A stretch of 64,000 bases of DNA, from positions 1,550,001-1,614,000 of the forward strand of contig NZ_CP117709.1 of NCBI RefSeq assembly GCF_028622875.1, read 5' to 3'. A program made the position numbers and the translations under genes. The stretch's first letter is position 1. Every line of letters starts with the position of its first letter. The stretch is from Streptomyces sp. MMBL 11-1 (GTDB lineage: Bacteria; Actinomycetota; Actinomycetes; Streptomycetales; Streptomycetaceae). Positions 7,775 to 14,844 of this stretch are shown one piece after another. The notes under the pieces were generated by a model, which was given only the letters and a program-made list of their open reading frames with translations, was not told the DNA's origin and ran no database searches.

Positions 7775-8175
7775 GCGACGCCCTCCCGCAGCTGGCGAAG
7801 GTCTGCTTCTTCGACGGCTGCCTGCCGGATCCCGTGGAGGATGGCTTCGAGGCCGTAGAAGTAGTGCTCGTCGCAGAAGCTCCGGCCGAGGTCGTCACCC
7901 TGCACCTGAATGTACGAGCAGAGGGCGAGGGCTTTTCCGACGATGCGGGCGGTGAACCGGTCCATGCGGTTTCCGACACCAACGTCGAGGACGACGACGG
8001 AACCGGCCGGGGCCATGATTCCGTCGTGGAATGCTCCGGCTTCAATAGCCCGCCGGGTGTTCGGAAGAAACACCGTGCGGACTACCCGACCGTCAGGCCC
8101 TAGCGGTACAATGACCGAAGGCTCGCCAGGCCGTTTGAAAGCCCCTTCGGGGGCTTTCTTCATTTCCTTGATCAC
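7771..8175 (-). CDS. Phage early protein of unknown function, 134 residues
   Basis: The GTG start overlaps the stop of the 39-residue gene upstream (GTGA) and the stop overlaps the ATPase start (ATGA), so it sits inside a tightly coupled operon. The N-terminus is Lys-rich, followed by a beta-rich segment containing PAGSVVVLDVGVGNRMDRF and a helical C-terminus ending EEADLRQLREGVA. I recognise no family. Codons 6-13 contain a perfect hairpin (8137-8158), which is unusual so close to a start codon and could modulate translation. Confidence 0.6.
   Translation of the reverse strand: MIKEMKKAPEGAFKRPGEPSVIVPLGPDGRVVRTVFLPNTRRAIEAGAFHDGIMAPAGSVVVLDVGVGNRMDRFTARIVGKALALCSYIQVQGDDLGRSFCDEHYFYGLEAILHGIRQAAVEEADLRQLREGVA
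8137..8158. terminator. Terminator-like hairpin inside a gene start
   Basis: GAAAGCCCC (8137-8145), a TTCG loop and GGGGCTTTC (8150-8158) form a perfect 9-bp stem. In the plus direction it is followed by TTCATTTCC, as in an intrinsic terminator. In the minus direction it is followed by AAACGG. It lies within the first codons of the 134-residue gene. Possible roles are stopping plus-strand transcription toward the integrase or attenuating the early operon. Confidence 0.5.
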
Positions 8176-8291
8176 CGTGTACCTCGCAGCAGGTTCCGGA
8201 GCTGAGCAATCTGGTGGGGGGTAAGGGGCGGCATGTCGGCCGCAACCTTCTGCGCCTTCTCGCGCAGCAGCTGCCGCATCTCGGGCGTCAT
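8172..8291 (-). CDS. Small phage protein, 39 residues
   Basis: The ATG overlaps the stop of the Xre gene (ATGA) and the stop overlaps the GTG of the next gene (GTGA), so three genes are chained by four-base overlaps. The peptide begins MTPEMRQLLREKAQKVAADM and ends LTPHQIAQLRNLLRGTR: two amphipathic helices with a basic end. It may be a DNA-binding accessory or excision-type factor, but nothing diagnostic is present. Confidence 0.6.
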   Translation of the reverse strand: MTPEMRQLLREKAQKVAADMPPLTPHQIAQLRNLLRGTR

Positions 8292-8515
8292 CGTCCGACC
8301 TCCACGAAGAAGTCGTTGATGTCGCAGCTGAGAGCGTCGGAAAGAAGGATGAGGCTTTCCGAGCTGGGGGACCTACGGCCGCATGTCCAGGCGCTCAGGC
8401 TCCGCTGCGGGATGCCCGTCGCACGCCAGATGTCGCTGGCCTTGAGGTCGCGTTCCTTCCGGAGTTCCCGGAACTTCTCCCCCGAGAAAACTCGGGAGGG
8501 TTGCGCTTTCTGCAT
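8288..8515 (-). CDS. Xre-family helix-turn-helix regulator
   Basis: This 75-residue protein is almost entirely a Cro/CI-type DNA-binding domain: FRELRKERDLKASDIWRATG followed by the recognition-helix region IPQRSLSAWTCGRRSPSSES and LILLSDALSCDINDFF. It is the first gene of the early minus-strand chain and follows a 150-base upstream region with small inverted repeats (ACTGCC/GGCAGT near 8549-8564 and CACG/CGTG near 8625). Those could be its operators. It is a candidate for control of early genes or lysogeny. Confidence 0.78.
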   Translation of the reverse strand: MQKAQPSRVFSGEKFRELRKERDLKASDIWRATGIPQRSLSAWTCGRRSPSSESLILLSDALSCDINDFFVEVGR

Positions 8516-8672
8516 GCCGACGCCTTTCGGCTCGACACACCTCGCTCACTGCCCGAAGGCAGTTCCGCACGCGAACAGGGAGTCCGTCCGCGCCTTCACC
8601 GGATGCGTTCTTGAAAAGAATTAGACACGTTCGTGAGAAGGAAAGCAAGGCGACGTGAAGCATCTGCCGTGC

Positions 8673-8717
8673 ATGTAAAGGGTTTTCCGTCTATGAGTCA
8701 CGGAAAACCCTTTACAT
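8673..8717. terminator. 18-bp stem-loop downstream of the integrase
   Basis: Bases 8673-8690 pair perfectly with 8700-8717 around a 9-base loop; the core arms are TGTAAAGGGTTTTCCG and its complement. It begins 15 bases past the integrase stop on the minus strand, fitting a terminator that insulates the early operon from integrase transcription. The long perfect arms could also bind a dimeric regulator. Confidence 0.72.
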
Positions 8718-8731
8718 TTCCTTCGGTTGCC

Positions 8732-10222
8732 TCAAGAAGAAGCGAACGGCTCACCACCAGCCGTCAACACCTTCACGAAGTCCGGATCAAACCCAGGACC
8801 CCGCTTCCCCGTCGGCAAAATCACCACCCGCAAATTCAGCGCCTCCAACACAGCCCGGCGCTGAACCACATCCAAGCCCTCCCACGTCACCTCCGCGACC
8901 TCCAACGGGGCACCCACAAGATCACCCATCGACGCCAGATCCAACGTCGGCGTCTCCCTCTCGATCTCCTGCTCCACCCCCGCGATCTGCTGCTTCAACT
9001 TCACCGTGACCGCCCGCAACTGCTCACGGGTCAGCAACCCGTCCGCATAGTCATCGGCCGCTTCCTCCAGCCGCTTCTTCATCCCGTCAGCAGAAACCCG
9101 GAGCCGGCCGATCCTCTCCTCGTCCGGACCGAACACGGCAAGGGCGTCAGGACGCGACAGGCGGGCGAGGACGACCTCGGTGACCCATGCGTCCACGTAC
9201 GCCTCGTTACGGCCTGTACAGCCCGCCATGGAGTCGCACACGTACAGCTTGTACCGGCTCTTCGTCGCAACCCTCAGCACACTCGCGCAGACACCGCACT
9301 CACCGATGCCCCACGACAGCAGGTGCTTCCTGGAGCCGTCTCGCTTCACCGACCGCTCAGGGGCGGTGAGGAGCTTCACGACCTGCCGCCACTTCTCCTC
9401 GTCCACCAAGGCGGGGAACGCCGCCGGGTACAGCACCCCACGATGCTGACGAAACCCGCCATTCGCCGGACGCAGCGCAAGCTTCTTCACCGACGTCTTG
9501 CTCCACCGCAGCCCGTCTTCGTTGCCCTTCGCCCGCTGCTTCTTCTTCATCACGAGGTTCGCGCCCGGAGGCAGAACCCGGCGGGTGTTCAGGTCAGCCG
9601 TGACCTTGATGACGGACTCCCCCGCCAGCAGACGCTTGATGACCTCCCGGACGATCTCGGCTTCCTCCGGGTTGATCTCGTCGTGGAAGCTCTCCACCTT
9701 CCCCTGCTGGTTGTAGGTGTAGACACGCCGCCACCCATAGGACACGGCCCCGTTCGCCCGGCCTTCCTCCGCCCGGGACAGAGCTTCGCGCGCTACCCGT
9801 TCGGCCTTGACCTCGGACTCCAAGGTGTCGGACTCACCGACCTGGGCGAGCTGGGAACGCTCGATGGCCTTGGTGCAGTCGAAGTACCCGCCGGTCTCGA
9901 ACGCGACGGCTATCCCGTGCTGCTGGAACAGGTCGATGGCGATGGCCCGCTCGACCCGTCGTCGCCACAACCGGGATGGGTGGAGGGCCACGACCACGTC
10001 GATGTCGCCCTCCGCGACCCGGGCGATCAGCTTCACGTAGTCGGGTCGCTGTTCGCCGTTGTAGGCGGAGATGTCGTTATCGGTGAACGTCTCCAGGACG
10101 GTCCAGCCCCGCGCCTGCGCGTAGGCCCGGAGGTCCTGTACCTGGCGCTTGACACCCCGTTCCTGCTCCCGGGGGTCCTCGCTGATCCTCGCGTACAGCA
10201 AGCAGTTGGTCACAGTTGACAT
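8732..10222 (-). CDS. int: Large serine integrase
   Basis: This site-specific recombinase inserts and excises the phage. The 496-residue protein has the resolvase-type catalytic domain at the N-terminus, with nucleophile serine in LLYARIS (Ser14) and conserved arginines in ALHPSRLWRR. A recombinase domain and a zinc ribbon follow (CGVC near residue 335 and CDSMAGC about 20 residues later). Next come a long coiled-coil segment and a C-terminal tail. I chose the ATG at 10222 because GGTAGG precedes it. The longer open frame upstream runs into host DNA and is spurious. The start lies about 15 bases from the host junction, so in the integrated state its upstream DNA is the hydrolase gene fragment. 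Confidence 0.95.
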   Translation of the reverse strand: MSTVTNCLLYARISEDPREQERGVKRQVQDLRAYAQARGWTVLETFTDNDISAYNGEQRPDYVKLIARVAEGDIDVVVALHPSRLWRRRVERAIAIDLFQQHGIAVAFETGGYFDCTKAIERSQLAQVGESDTLESEVKAERVAREALSRAEEGRANGAVSYGWRRVYTYNQQGKVESFHDEINPEEAEIVREVIKRLLAGESVIKVTADLNTRRVLPPGANLVMKKKQRAKGNEDGLRWSKTSVKKLALRPANGGFRQHRGVLYPAAFPALVDEEKWRQVVKLLTAPERSVKRDGSRKHLLSWGIGECGVCASVLRVATKSRYKLYVCDSMAGCTGRNEAYVDAWVTEVVLARLSRPDALAVFGPDEERIGRLRVSADGMKKRLEEAADDYADGLLTREQLRAVTVKLKQQIAGVEQEIERETPTLDLASMGDLVGAPLEVAEVTWEGLDVVQRRAVLEALNLRVVILPTGKRGPGFDPDFVKVLTAGGEPFASS

Positions 10223-10245
10223 ATTACCTACCAAGCGGGTTGGCT
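10223..10245. other. Phage-host junction (attachment site, right end)
   Basis: Phage sequence (ATTACCTACCAAGCGGG) runs directly into an in-frame MBL-hydrolase coding sequence beginning near 10238. The exact crossover core cannot be fixed without the other end. Serine integrases use short cores, often two bases, so it should lie within this interval. Confidence 0.7.
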
Positions 10246-10432
10246 GTTCCCGGGCGGGGTGGGGAACACGAACAAGAACCCCGAGGCGTTCGCGAGCCTC
10301 CTGCGCGACGTCGAGACGAAGCTGTTCGACCGGCTGCCGGACGAGACGTGGGTCTATCCGGGCCACGGGCACGACACCACGCTCGGCGACGAGCGGCCCC
10401 AGCTGCCCGAGTGGCGCGCCCGCGGCTGGTAG
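10238..10432 (+). pseudogene. 3' fragment of an MBL-fold metallo-hydrolase gene
   Basis: Sixty-four codons in one frame encode the C-terminal end of a glyoxalase II-like metallo-beta-lactamase-fold enzyme. They include LFPGGVGNT, a segment that normally follows a metal-binding Asp, and WVYPGHGHDT, which carries the last His metal ligand. There is no start codon: the 5' part has been displaced by phage insertion and should lie on the far side of the prophage. The gene would be restored on excision. It stops with TAG at 10430, just before a hairpin terminator. Confidence 0.85.
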
Positions 10433-10472
10433 CCCGCGCGCACACCACCCACCGCAGGTACCCACACGCACA

Positions 10473-10524
10473 CGGCAGCGGCCGGAGCGGACGGCCTTCG
10501 CCGTTACCGCCCCGGCCGCTGCCG
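10473..10524. terminator. Terminator between the hydrolase fragment and terC
   Basis: CGGCAGCGGCCGG (10473-10485) pairs with CCGGCCGCTGCCG (10512-10524). The two flanking genes converge here, so it can serve both. Confidence 0.7.
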
Positions 10525-10557
10525 GTGTGTCCCTGTGCCGCCCGGGGCGGCCCCGGG

Positions 10558-11577
10558 TCAGTTGTTGACGCTCTTGCTCTCCTCGTCGGACGGACCGGCG
10601 GTCCCGGCCTTCGCGGCCTCCTCCGCCTCGGCCGCCACCTGCTTCTTGTTGGCGATCAGGCTGGTGATCGTGGTGATCACCAGGACGCCGCAGATGACGG
10701 AGAGCGAGAACGGGATGGAGATCTCGGGCACGTGCACCCCGGACTCGTGCAGGGCGTGCAGCACCAGCTTGACGCCGATGAAGCCGAGGATCACCGAGAG
10801 GCCGTAGCTGAGGTGGACCAGCTTCTTCAGCAGACCGCCGATGAGGAAGTACAGCTGACGCAGACCCATCAGCGCGAACGCGTTGGCCGTGAAGACGATG
10901 TACGGGTCCTGGGTCAGGCCGAAGATCGCCGGGATGGAGTCCAGCGCGAACAGCACGTCCGTCATACCGATGGCGAGCATGACCACCATCAGCGGGGTCA
11001 TGATGCGCTTGCCGTTCTTCTGGATGAAGAGCTTCGTGCCGTGGTACTGGTCGGCGACGCCGAAGCGGTGCTCGATCTTCTTGAGGAGACGGTTCTCCTC
11101 GAACTCCTCGTCCTCCTCGTCGGCACGCGCCTCCTGGATGAGCTTCCAGGCGGTGTAGATCAGGAACGCACCGAAGATGTAGAACACCCACGAGAAGTTC
11201 GCGATCACGGCGGCACCGGCGGCGATGAAGATCGCCCGGAGCACCAGGGCGATCAGCACACCGATGAGCAGCACACGCTGCTGGAGGTGTGAGGGCACCG
11301 AGAACTTCGCCATGATCAGGACGAAGACGAAGAGGTTGTCGACGCTCAGCGACTTCTCGGTGATGAATCCCGCGAAGAACTCGCCGGAGGCCTGGGTCTC
11401 ACCGAAGACCGCGAGACCGGCTCCGAAGAGGATGGCCAGCACGATCCAGACGATCGTCCAGATTCCGGCTTCCTTGGTCGACACGTCATGGGGCTTGCGC
11501 CCGATGAAGAAGTCGACGGCGATCAGGGCTGACAGACCAAGAATGGTCACAGCCCATAGGGTCCATGAAACGTCCAC
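10558..11577 (-). CDS. TerC-family membrane protein (probable Mn2+ exporter)
   Basis: This 339-residue integral membrane protein has about eight hydrophobic helices and the TerC signatures: an early acidic helix (LIAVDFFIGRK), the conserved SVDNLFVFVLIMAKF, and later MTDVLFALDSIPAIFGLTQD. A charged loop (EADEEDEEFEEN-like, about residues 150-165) divides the halves, and the tail is hydrophilic. TerC-family members such as Alx and MeeE/MeeF are linked to manganese export or metalation of secreted proteins. The start is GTG with GGAGG four bases upstream. That same GGAGG is part of the riboswitch expression platform described separately, which strongly supports a manganese role. Confidence 0.92.
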   Translation of the reverse strand: MDVSWTLWAVTILGLSALIAVDFFIGRKPHDVSTKEAGIWTIVWIVLAILFGAGLAVFGETQASGEFFAGFITEKSLSVDNLFVFVLIMAKFSVPSHLQQRVLLIGVLIALVLRAIFIAAGAAVIANFSWVFYIFGAFLIYTAWKLIQEARADEEDEEFEENRLLKKIEHRFGVADQYHGTKLFIQKNGKRIMTPLMVVMLAIGMTDVLFALDSIPAIFGLTQDPYIVFTANAFALMGLRQLYFLIGGLLKKLVHLSYGLSVILGFIGVKLVLHALHESGVHVPEISIPFSLSVICGVLVITTITSLIANKKQVAAEAEEAAKAGTAGPSDEESKSVNN

Positions 11578-11731
11578 TGCGCCTCCGGCAGTTCGCTACG
11601 GCTACTGATCAGCGTCGTCGCTGCCGGAGGTCTCTTCCACCCCGCACGCGGTGTGCGCGCCTGGGCCGGCGCCCCGGGACCGATAACGGTCCGTATTGAC
11701 GGGACGTCGCGTAAGGAGTACTCCCCTCCGT
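11578..11731 (-). promoter_or_regulatory. yybP-ykoY (Mn2+) riboswitch controlling terC translation
   Basis: Read on the minus strand, the leader begins CGGAGGGGAGTACTCC (11730-11715) and ends its aptamer with GAAGAGACCTCCGG (11637-11624). This matches the two hallmark loops of the yybP-ykoY class, GGGGAGUA and the AGACC element, held by a P1 helix CGGAGG/CCTCCG. The P1 3' strand, CCTCCGGCAG (11630-11621), is also perfectly complementary to CTGCCGGAGG (11591-11582), which contains the terC ribosome binding site. The two pairings exclude each other. Metal-bound P1 should free the site, giving translational activation by manganese. Aptamer identity is from memory of the consensus; the alternative helices are directly visible. 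Confidence 0.85.
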
Positions 11732-11816
11732 TCCCCAAACAGTACAGGCATCACCAAGGGTAGGTAAAGGGAAAGGTAAAGAGATCGTCAAAACCCCAGG
11801 TCAGTGGCGCTGCTCA

Positions 11817-13772
11817 TCAGCGGCCGGCGGCTCGGCGGGCGGCTGCCACCGCCGCGAGCACCTGTTCCAGGACGCGGCTGCCCGGCGGGACGGTCAGCGG
11901 CTCGTACGTCCAGGCGTGCCCGACCCAGGGGTCGGCGAGGTGGCTGTCGGCGACGGGGGTGATCCGCAGCAGCGAACGCCACAGCGGATCGAGCACCGGC
12001 CCGTAGGCGGCGGCCTCCTCCCGGTCCGCGACCATCAGGAGGTGCACCCCGACCGCGGGGCCCTCGTCGGCGAGATAGCGGAGCTGGGTGACGGCCCGGT
12101 CGTCGAAGCCGTGCGGGAAGTCGTTGACCACCAGGAGCTGCTCGCCGGTGTCCAGATCGGGCGGGAGCGCATCGGCCGCCCCGGCCCGCACCGCCATCTG
12201 CACCAGGTCCACCCGCCGGGTGAGGTGGGCGAGGACCGAGGCCACTCCCCCCGGCCCGGCGGCGGGCGGTCCGGCGAGGACGCCCGCGTCGACCAGCGGC
12301 GCGAGCGGACCGGCCGCGGCGCCCGCCGGGTCGATGACGTGCACCGAGAACTCACCGGGGGGATACACCGCGAGCAGCCGCGCCGCGTGGGTGACCGCGG
12401 TCTCCACGGCCAGTCGGCGCAGCCGGTCCGGATCCATCGGGGCGGCCGCCTCGGACGCCGTCCGTCCGCTGTCCACCCAGATCCCGCGCTCCAGCGGCAG
12501 CCGGACGAGCAGCGGGACGCGCAGGTCCGTGCGCTCGGGAAGGTGGAGGTCGCCGATGCGCAGGGCCATCGGTATCTCCATCGGGACCTGGTGGGCGTGC
12601 CAGACGGGGTTGGCCCATCCGGCGTACGCGGCCGGGAGCGCGGGCTCGACGACGGCCGCCTCGGCGGCCAGCTGGGCCAGATCGCGGTCGAGGGCCTCCC
12701 GGGCCCGGGCGGCCAGCTCGTCGCGCTTGGCGCGGGCCGCCTCGCGGGCACGGTCGCCCGCCCCGCCGATCCGGTTGCGCGGGTCGGAGAGCGCCCGGTC
12801 GATCTCCTGGTCCATGCGGGACTCGGCGAAGTCCACGGCGGAGCGGTAGGCGGCGACGGCGCGGGCCAGGTCCTCGAACATGCCCCAGATCTGGTTGTAG
12901 AGGCGCTCGTCCATCGACCAGCCGGTGGCGTCCCCGGCCACCGGCTGCGCGGCCTGTCCGGGCTGGGCCGGGGGCGCGGTGGGCGGGGGCGACGGGGGTG
13001 CCGTGTGCTGCCGCCGCGGGTGCGCGTAGTTGATGGGGCCCTCGGAGGCGGGTGACGCGGCGGCCGGACCCTGGGCGGGGTGCGGCCGGGGGGTGGCGGC
13101 CGGGTCGGTCAGCGGCTCGGGGGCCGGGGGCGGTGCGGGCGGGCGGTGGTCCGCGGCGCCCGTCGTGTGCCGTACGCGGTCGCCTCCCTGGGGCCGGGGC
13201 GGCGGCGTCACCGAGCGGGACATGCCCCGGCTGACGGCCTCCTGAATGGATCCGGCCAGTCCGGCGGCCTCGGCCACGCCCTGGTCGGCGAGCATCTCGG
13301 CGAGCCCGCCGGCGTATCCCTGTCCCACGGCGCGGACCTTCCAGGCGTCCTGGCGGCGGTAGATCTCCAGGGCGCTGACCGCGGACTCGGCGTCCAGGCC
13401 GGTGAGCGTGAAGGTGGCGATCTCGGCGCCGTCGAGCCCGGTGACGGCGACGAAGGGGGCGGGGACGGCGCCGAACCGTGCCGGGCCGCCCGCTCCGACG
13501 GGGAGTGCCAGCAGCACGGTGACCCGGTGGACGCCGGCGGGCAACGCCTCCAGGTCGACGGCGAGGCGGTGGTCGGCCGCCGCCTGCTGGGAGACCTCAA
13601 GACCGGGGAGCTGGGGCGAGCCGGGGTGGGCGATCCACTCGACGCCGCGCACCGTGCCCCGTTCGTCGCCGAGGGTGGCCCCGGCCACGACGGGCGTGCC
13701 CGCCGACACCCGGATCTCCAGACGGGTCTGGGGCAAGGTGTGGTTCTGCCCCCGGACCAGTTCGGCCGTCAT
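11817..13772 (-). CDS. TerD-domain protein fused to a helical and FtsK-like C-terminal region
   Basis: The 651-residue protein begins with a TerD domain (about residues 1-190; LVRGQNHTLP, then FTLTGLDAESAVSALEIYRR and DAWKVRAVGQGY), the calcium-binding beta-sandwich of tellurium-resistance and stress systems. A Pro/Ala-rich disordered linker (about 195-300) leads to a charged coiled-coil-like segment (about 310-405). The C-terminal third resembles FtsK/SpoIIIE-type NTPase folds, but no Walker A GKT/S is present, so it is probably catalytically dead. I chose the ATG at 13772, preceded by GAGGGGG; the longer open frame upstream translates a low-complexity repeat. It lies just downstream of a second TerD gene, so the two products may act together. 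Confidence 0.82.
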   Translation of the reverse strand: MTAELVRGQNHTLPQTRLEIRVSAGTPVVAGATLGDERGTVRGVEWIAHPGSPQLPGLEVSQQAAADHRLAVDLEALPAGVHRVTVLLALPVGAGGPARFGAVPAPFVAVTGLDGAEIATFTLTGLDAESAVSALEIYRRQDAWKVRAVGQGYAGGLAEMLADQGVAEAAGLAGSIQEAVSRGMSRSVTPPPRPQGGDRVRHTTGAADHRPPAPPPAPEPLTDPAATPRPHPAQGPAAASPASEGPINYAHPRRQHTAPPSPPPTAPPAQPGQAAQPVAGDATGWSMDERLYNQIWGMFEDLARAVAAYRSAVDFAESRMDQEIDRALSDPRNRIGGAGDRAREAARAKRDELAARAREALDRDLAQLAAEAAVVEPALPAAYAGWANPVWHAHQVPMEIPMALRIGDLHLPERTDLRVPLLVRLPLERGIWVDSGRTASEAAAPMDPDRLRRLAVETAVTHAARLLAVYPPGEFSVHVIDPAGAAAGPLAPLVDAGVLAGPPAAGPGGVASVLAHLTRRVDLVQMAVRAGAADALPPDLDTGEQLLVVNDFPHGFDDRAVTQLRYLADEGPAVGVHLLMVADREEAAAYGPVLDPLWRSLLRITPVADSHLADPWVGHAWTYEPLTVPPGSRVLEQVLAAVAAARRAAGR

Positions 13773-13819
13773 TGCCCTGTCCCCCTCGACGATGGCCCGC
13801 GCGCGTGGGCGCGGTGCCG

Positions 13820-13894
13820 TGCGATGCCGCGTCCTGCGATGCCGCGTTCTGTGATGCCGTGCGTGCGTGACCGTGTACGTGCGTGACCGTGTAC
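13820..13894. repeat. Short tandem repeats in the TerD intergenic region
   Basis: Three roughly 15-bp units (TGCGATGCCGCGTCC, TGCGATGCCGCGTTC, TGTGATGCCGTGCGT; 13820-13864) are followed by two exact copies of the 16-mer GTGCGTGACCGTGTAC (13863-13878 and 13879-13894). They fill much of the 254-base gap between the two TerD genes, where I see no gene. They may be slippage products in a non-coding leader. Confidence 0.8.
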
Positions 13895-14026
13895 GGGCGT
13901 GCGTGGCCCGGTGTCGCGCGTGTGGGTCCTGTGCGTGCCGCGTGCGGGGGCGGCTCCCGGCGGCGGGTGCCTCCGGGAGCCGCGCCCGGCCGTCGCGGTG
14001 TCGGCCCCGCCGGACCGGTGCGGGTC

Positions 14027-14605
14027 CTACAGGTGCGGGAGGATCGACGGCATCAGATCCTGGAACGTGCGGCCGTTGGCCGGGTTCCCCAGGGCCGTCA
14101 TCTGCCATCCGCCGCCCGCGCGGTGCACCTTCGCCATGATCTGGGCGGTGTACTGGCCGCCGCCGTCGAGCGTGTACCGGGCGAGCTCCTGGCCGTTGGT
14201 CTCGTCCACGATGCGGCAGAAGGCGTGGCGGACCTCCTGGAACGTCTGCCCGGTGAAGGAGTTCACCGTGAAGACGATCTGGTCGATGTGGACCGGTACG
14301 CGCTGGAGGTCGACGAGGATCGCCTCGTCGTCGCCGCCGGCGCCGGCGCCGCCCACCAGGTTGTCCCCGGTGTGCTTGACCGAGCCGTCATCGCTGATGA
14401 GGTGGCGGAAGAACACGACGTCGACCGGCTGCTTCTCGGCGAAGAGCACCGCCGAGGCGTCCAGGTCGACCTCGCGGGTGCGCGAACCGAACAGGCCACG
14501 GCGCGGAGCCGCCTGCCAGCCGAGCCCCATCCGTACCGCGGTCAGGGTCCCCCCGTCGCTCTTCTGCAGGCTGATGGCCTGACCCTTGGTCATATTGACC
14601 GTCAC
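14027..14605 (-). CDS. TerD-family stress protein
   Basis: This single-domain TerD protein of 192 residues starts MTVNMTKGQAISLQK. It contains acidic loops typical of the Ca2+-binding family (GGDDEAILVDLQRVP, DQIVFTVNSFTGQTF) and ends TFQDLMPSILPHL. The GTG start at 14605 is preceded by GAGGGGA and gives the family's usual N-terminus. TerD proteins are linked to tellurite resistance, phage inhibition and membrane-associated stress complexes; the precise role in actinomycetes is unsettled. It precedes the larger TerD fusion in the same direction, with terC further down, which makes a small Ter neighbourhood. Confidence 0.9.
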   Translation of the reverse strand: MTVNMTKGQAISLQKSDGGTLTAVRMGLGWQAAPRRGLFGSRTREVDLDASAVLFAEKQPVDVVFFRHLISDDGSVKHTGDNLVGGAGAGGDDEAILVDLQRVPVHIDQIVFTVNSFTGQTFQEVRHAFCRIVDETNGQELARYTLDGGGQYTAQIMAKVHRAGGGWQMTALGNPANGRTFQDLMPSILPHL

Positions 14606-14844
14606 GCGCTGTCCCCTCTCGGCATTGCCCCGCAACCATCCGTGTGCGGTTTCCCCGCACCCTACGCATTCCACCCCGGGCGGCAGCAGGCTCGGTCCGT
14701 TTTCGTGTCGGTCTTGCAACACACCCGGCGTGGTGGGCCCGGCGCCACGGAATCCACGCCCGCGTCCTCGCCGGAATCCACTCCGGAACCGCCGCGGGAC
14801 CAGCACCCGTCGGTGGCGATCCCGCGCCGGGCGGGTCACCGGGA

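Larger units (their letters stand above)
1..10240. mobile_element. Integrated temperate phage (right part only)
   Basis: Scaffold, portal, large and small terminase, a replication ATPase, an Xre regulator and a large serine integrase lie in one block, nearly all on the minus strand. The block ends abruptly beside a headless MBL-fold hydrolase fragment at 10238. The left end, with capsid and tail genes, the other attachment site and the 5' part of the hydrolase gene, lies outside the window. All visible phage genes are open and well spaced, so nothing here suggests decay. In the first 77 bases I see no supported gene; the next head gene would be expected just left of the edge. Confidence 0.93.

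Noticed and set aside
8633..10219. Long plus-strand open frame opposite the integrase
   Set aside because: Its Arg/Pro/Leu-rich composition reflects antisense codon bias of a high-GC gene. No ribosome site or recognisable motif.
10223..11191. Upstream extension of the integrase reading frame into terC antisense
   Set aside because: The extra sequence crosses the phage-host junction and is antisense to terC. The ATG at 10222 has a ribosome site and gives a complete catalytic domain.
13773..14026. N-terminal extension of the TerD-fusion protein upstream of 13772
   Set aside because: The translation is a His/Arg/Thr repeat produced by tandem DNA repeats, and the TerD domain is complete from 13772.
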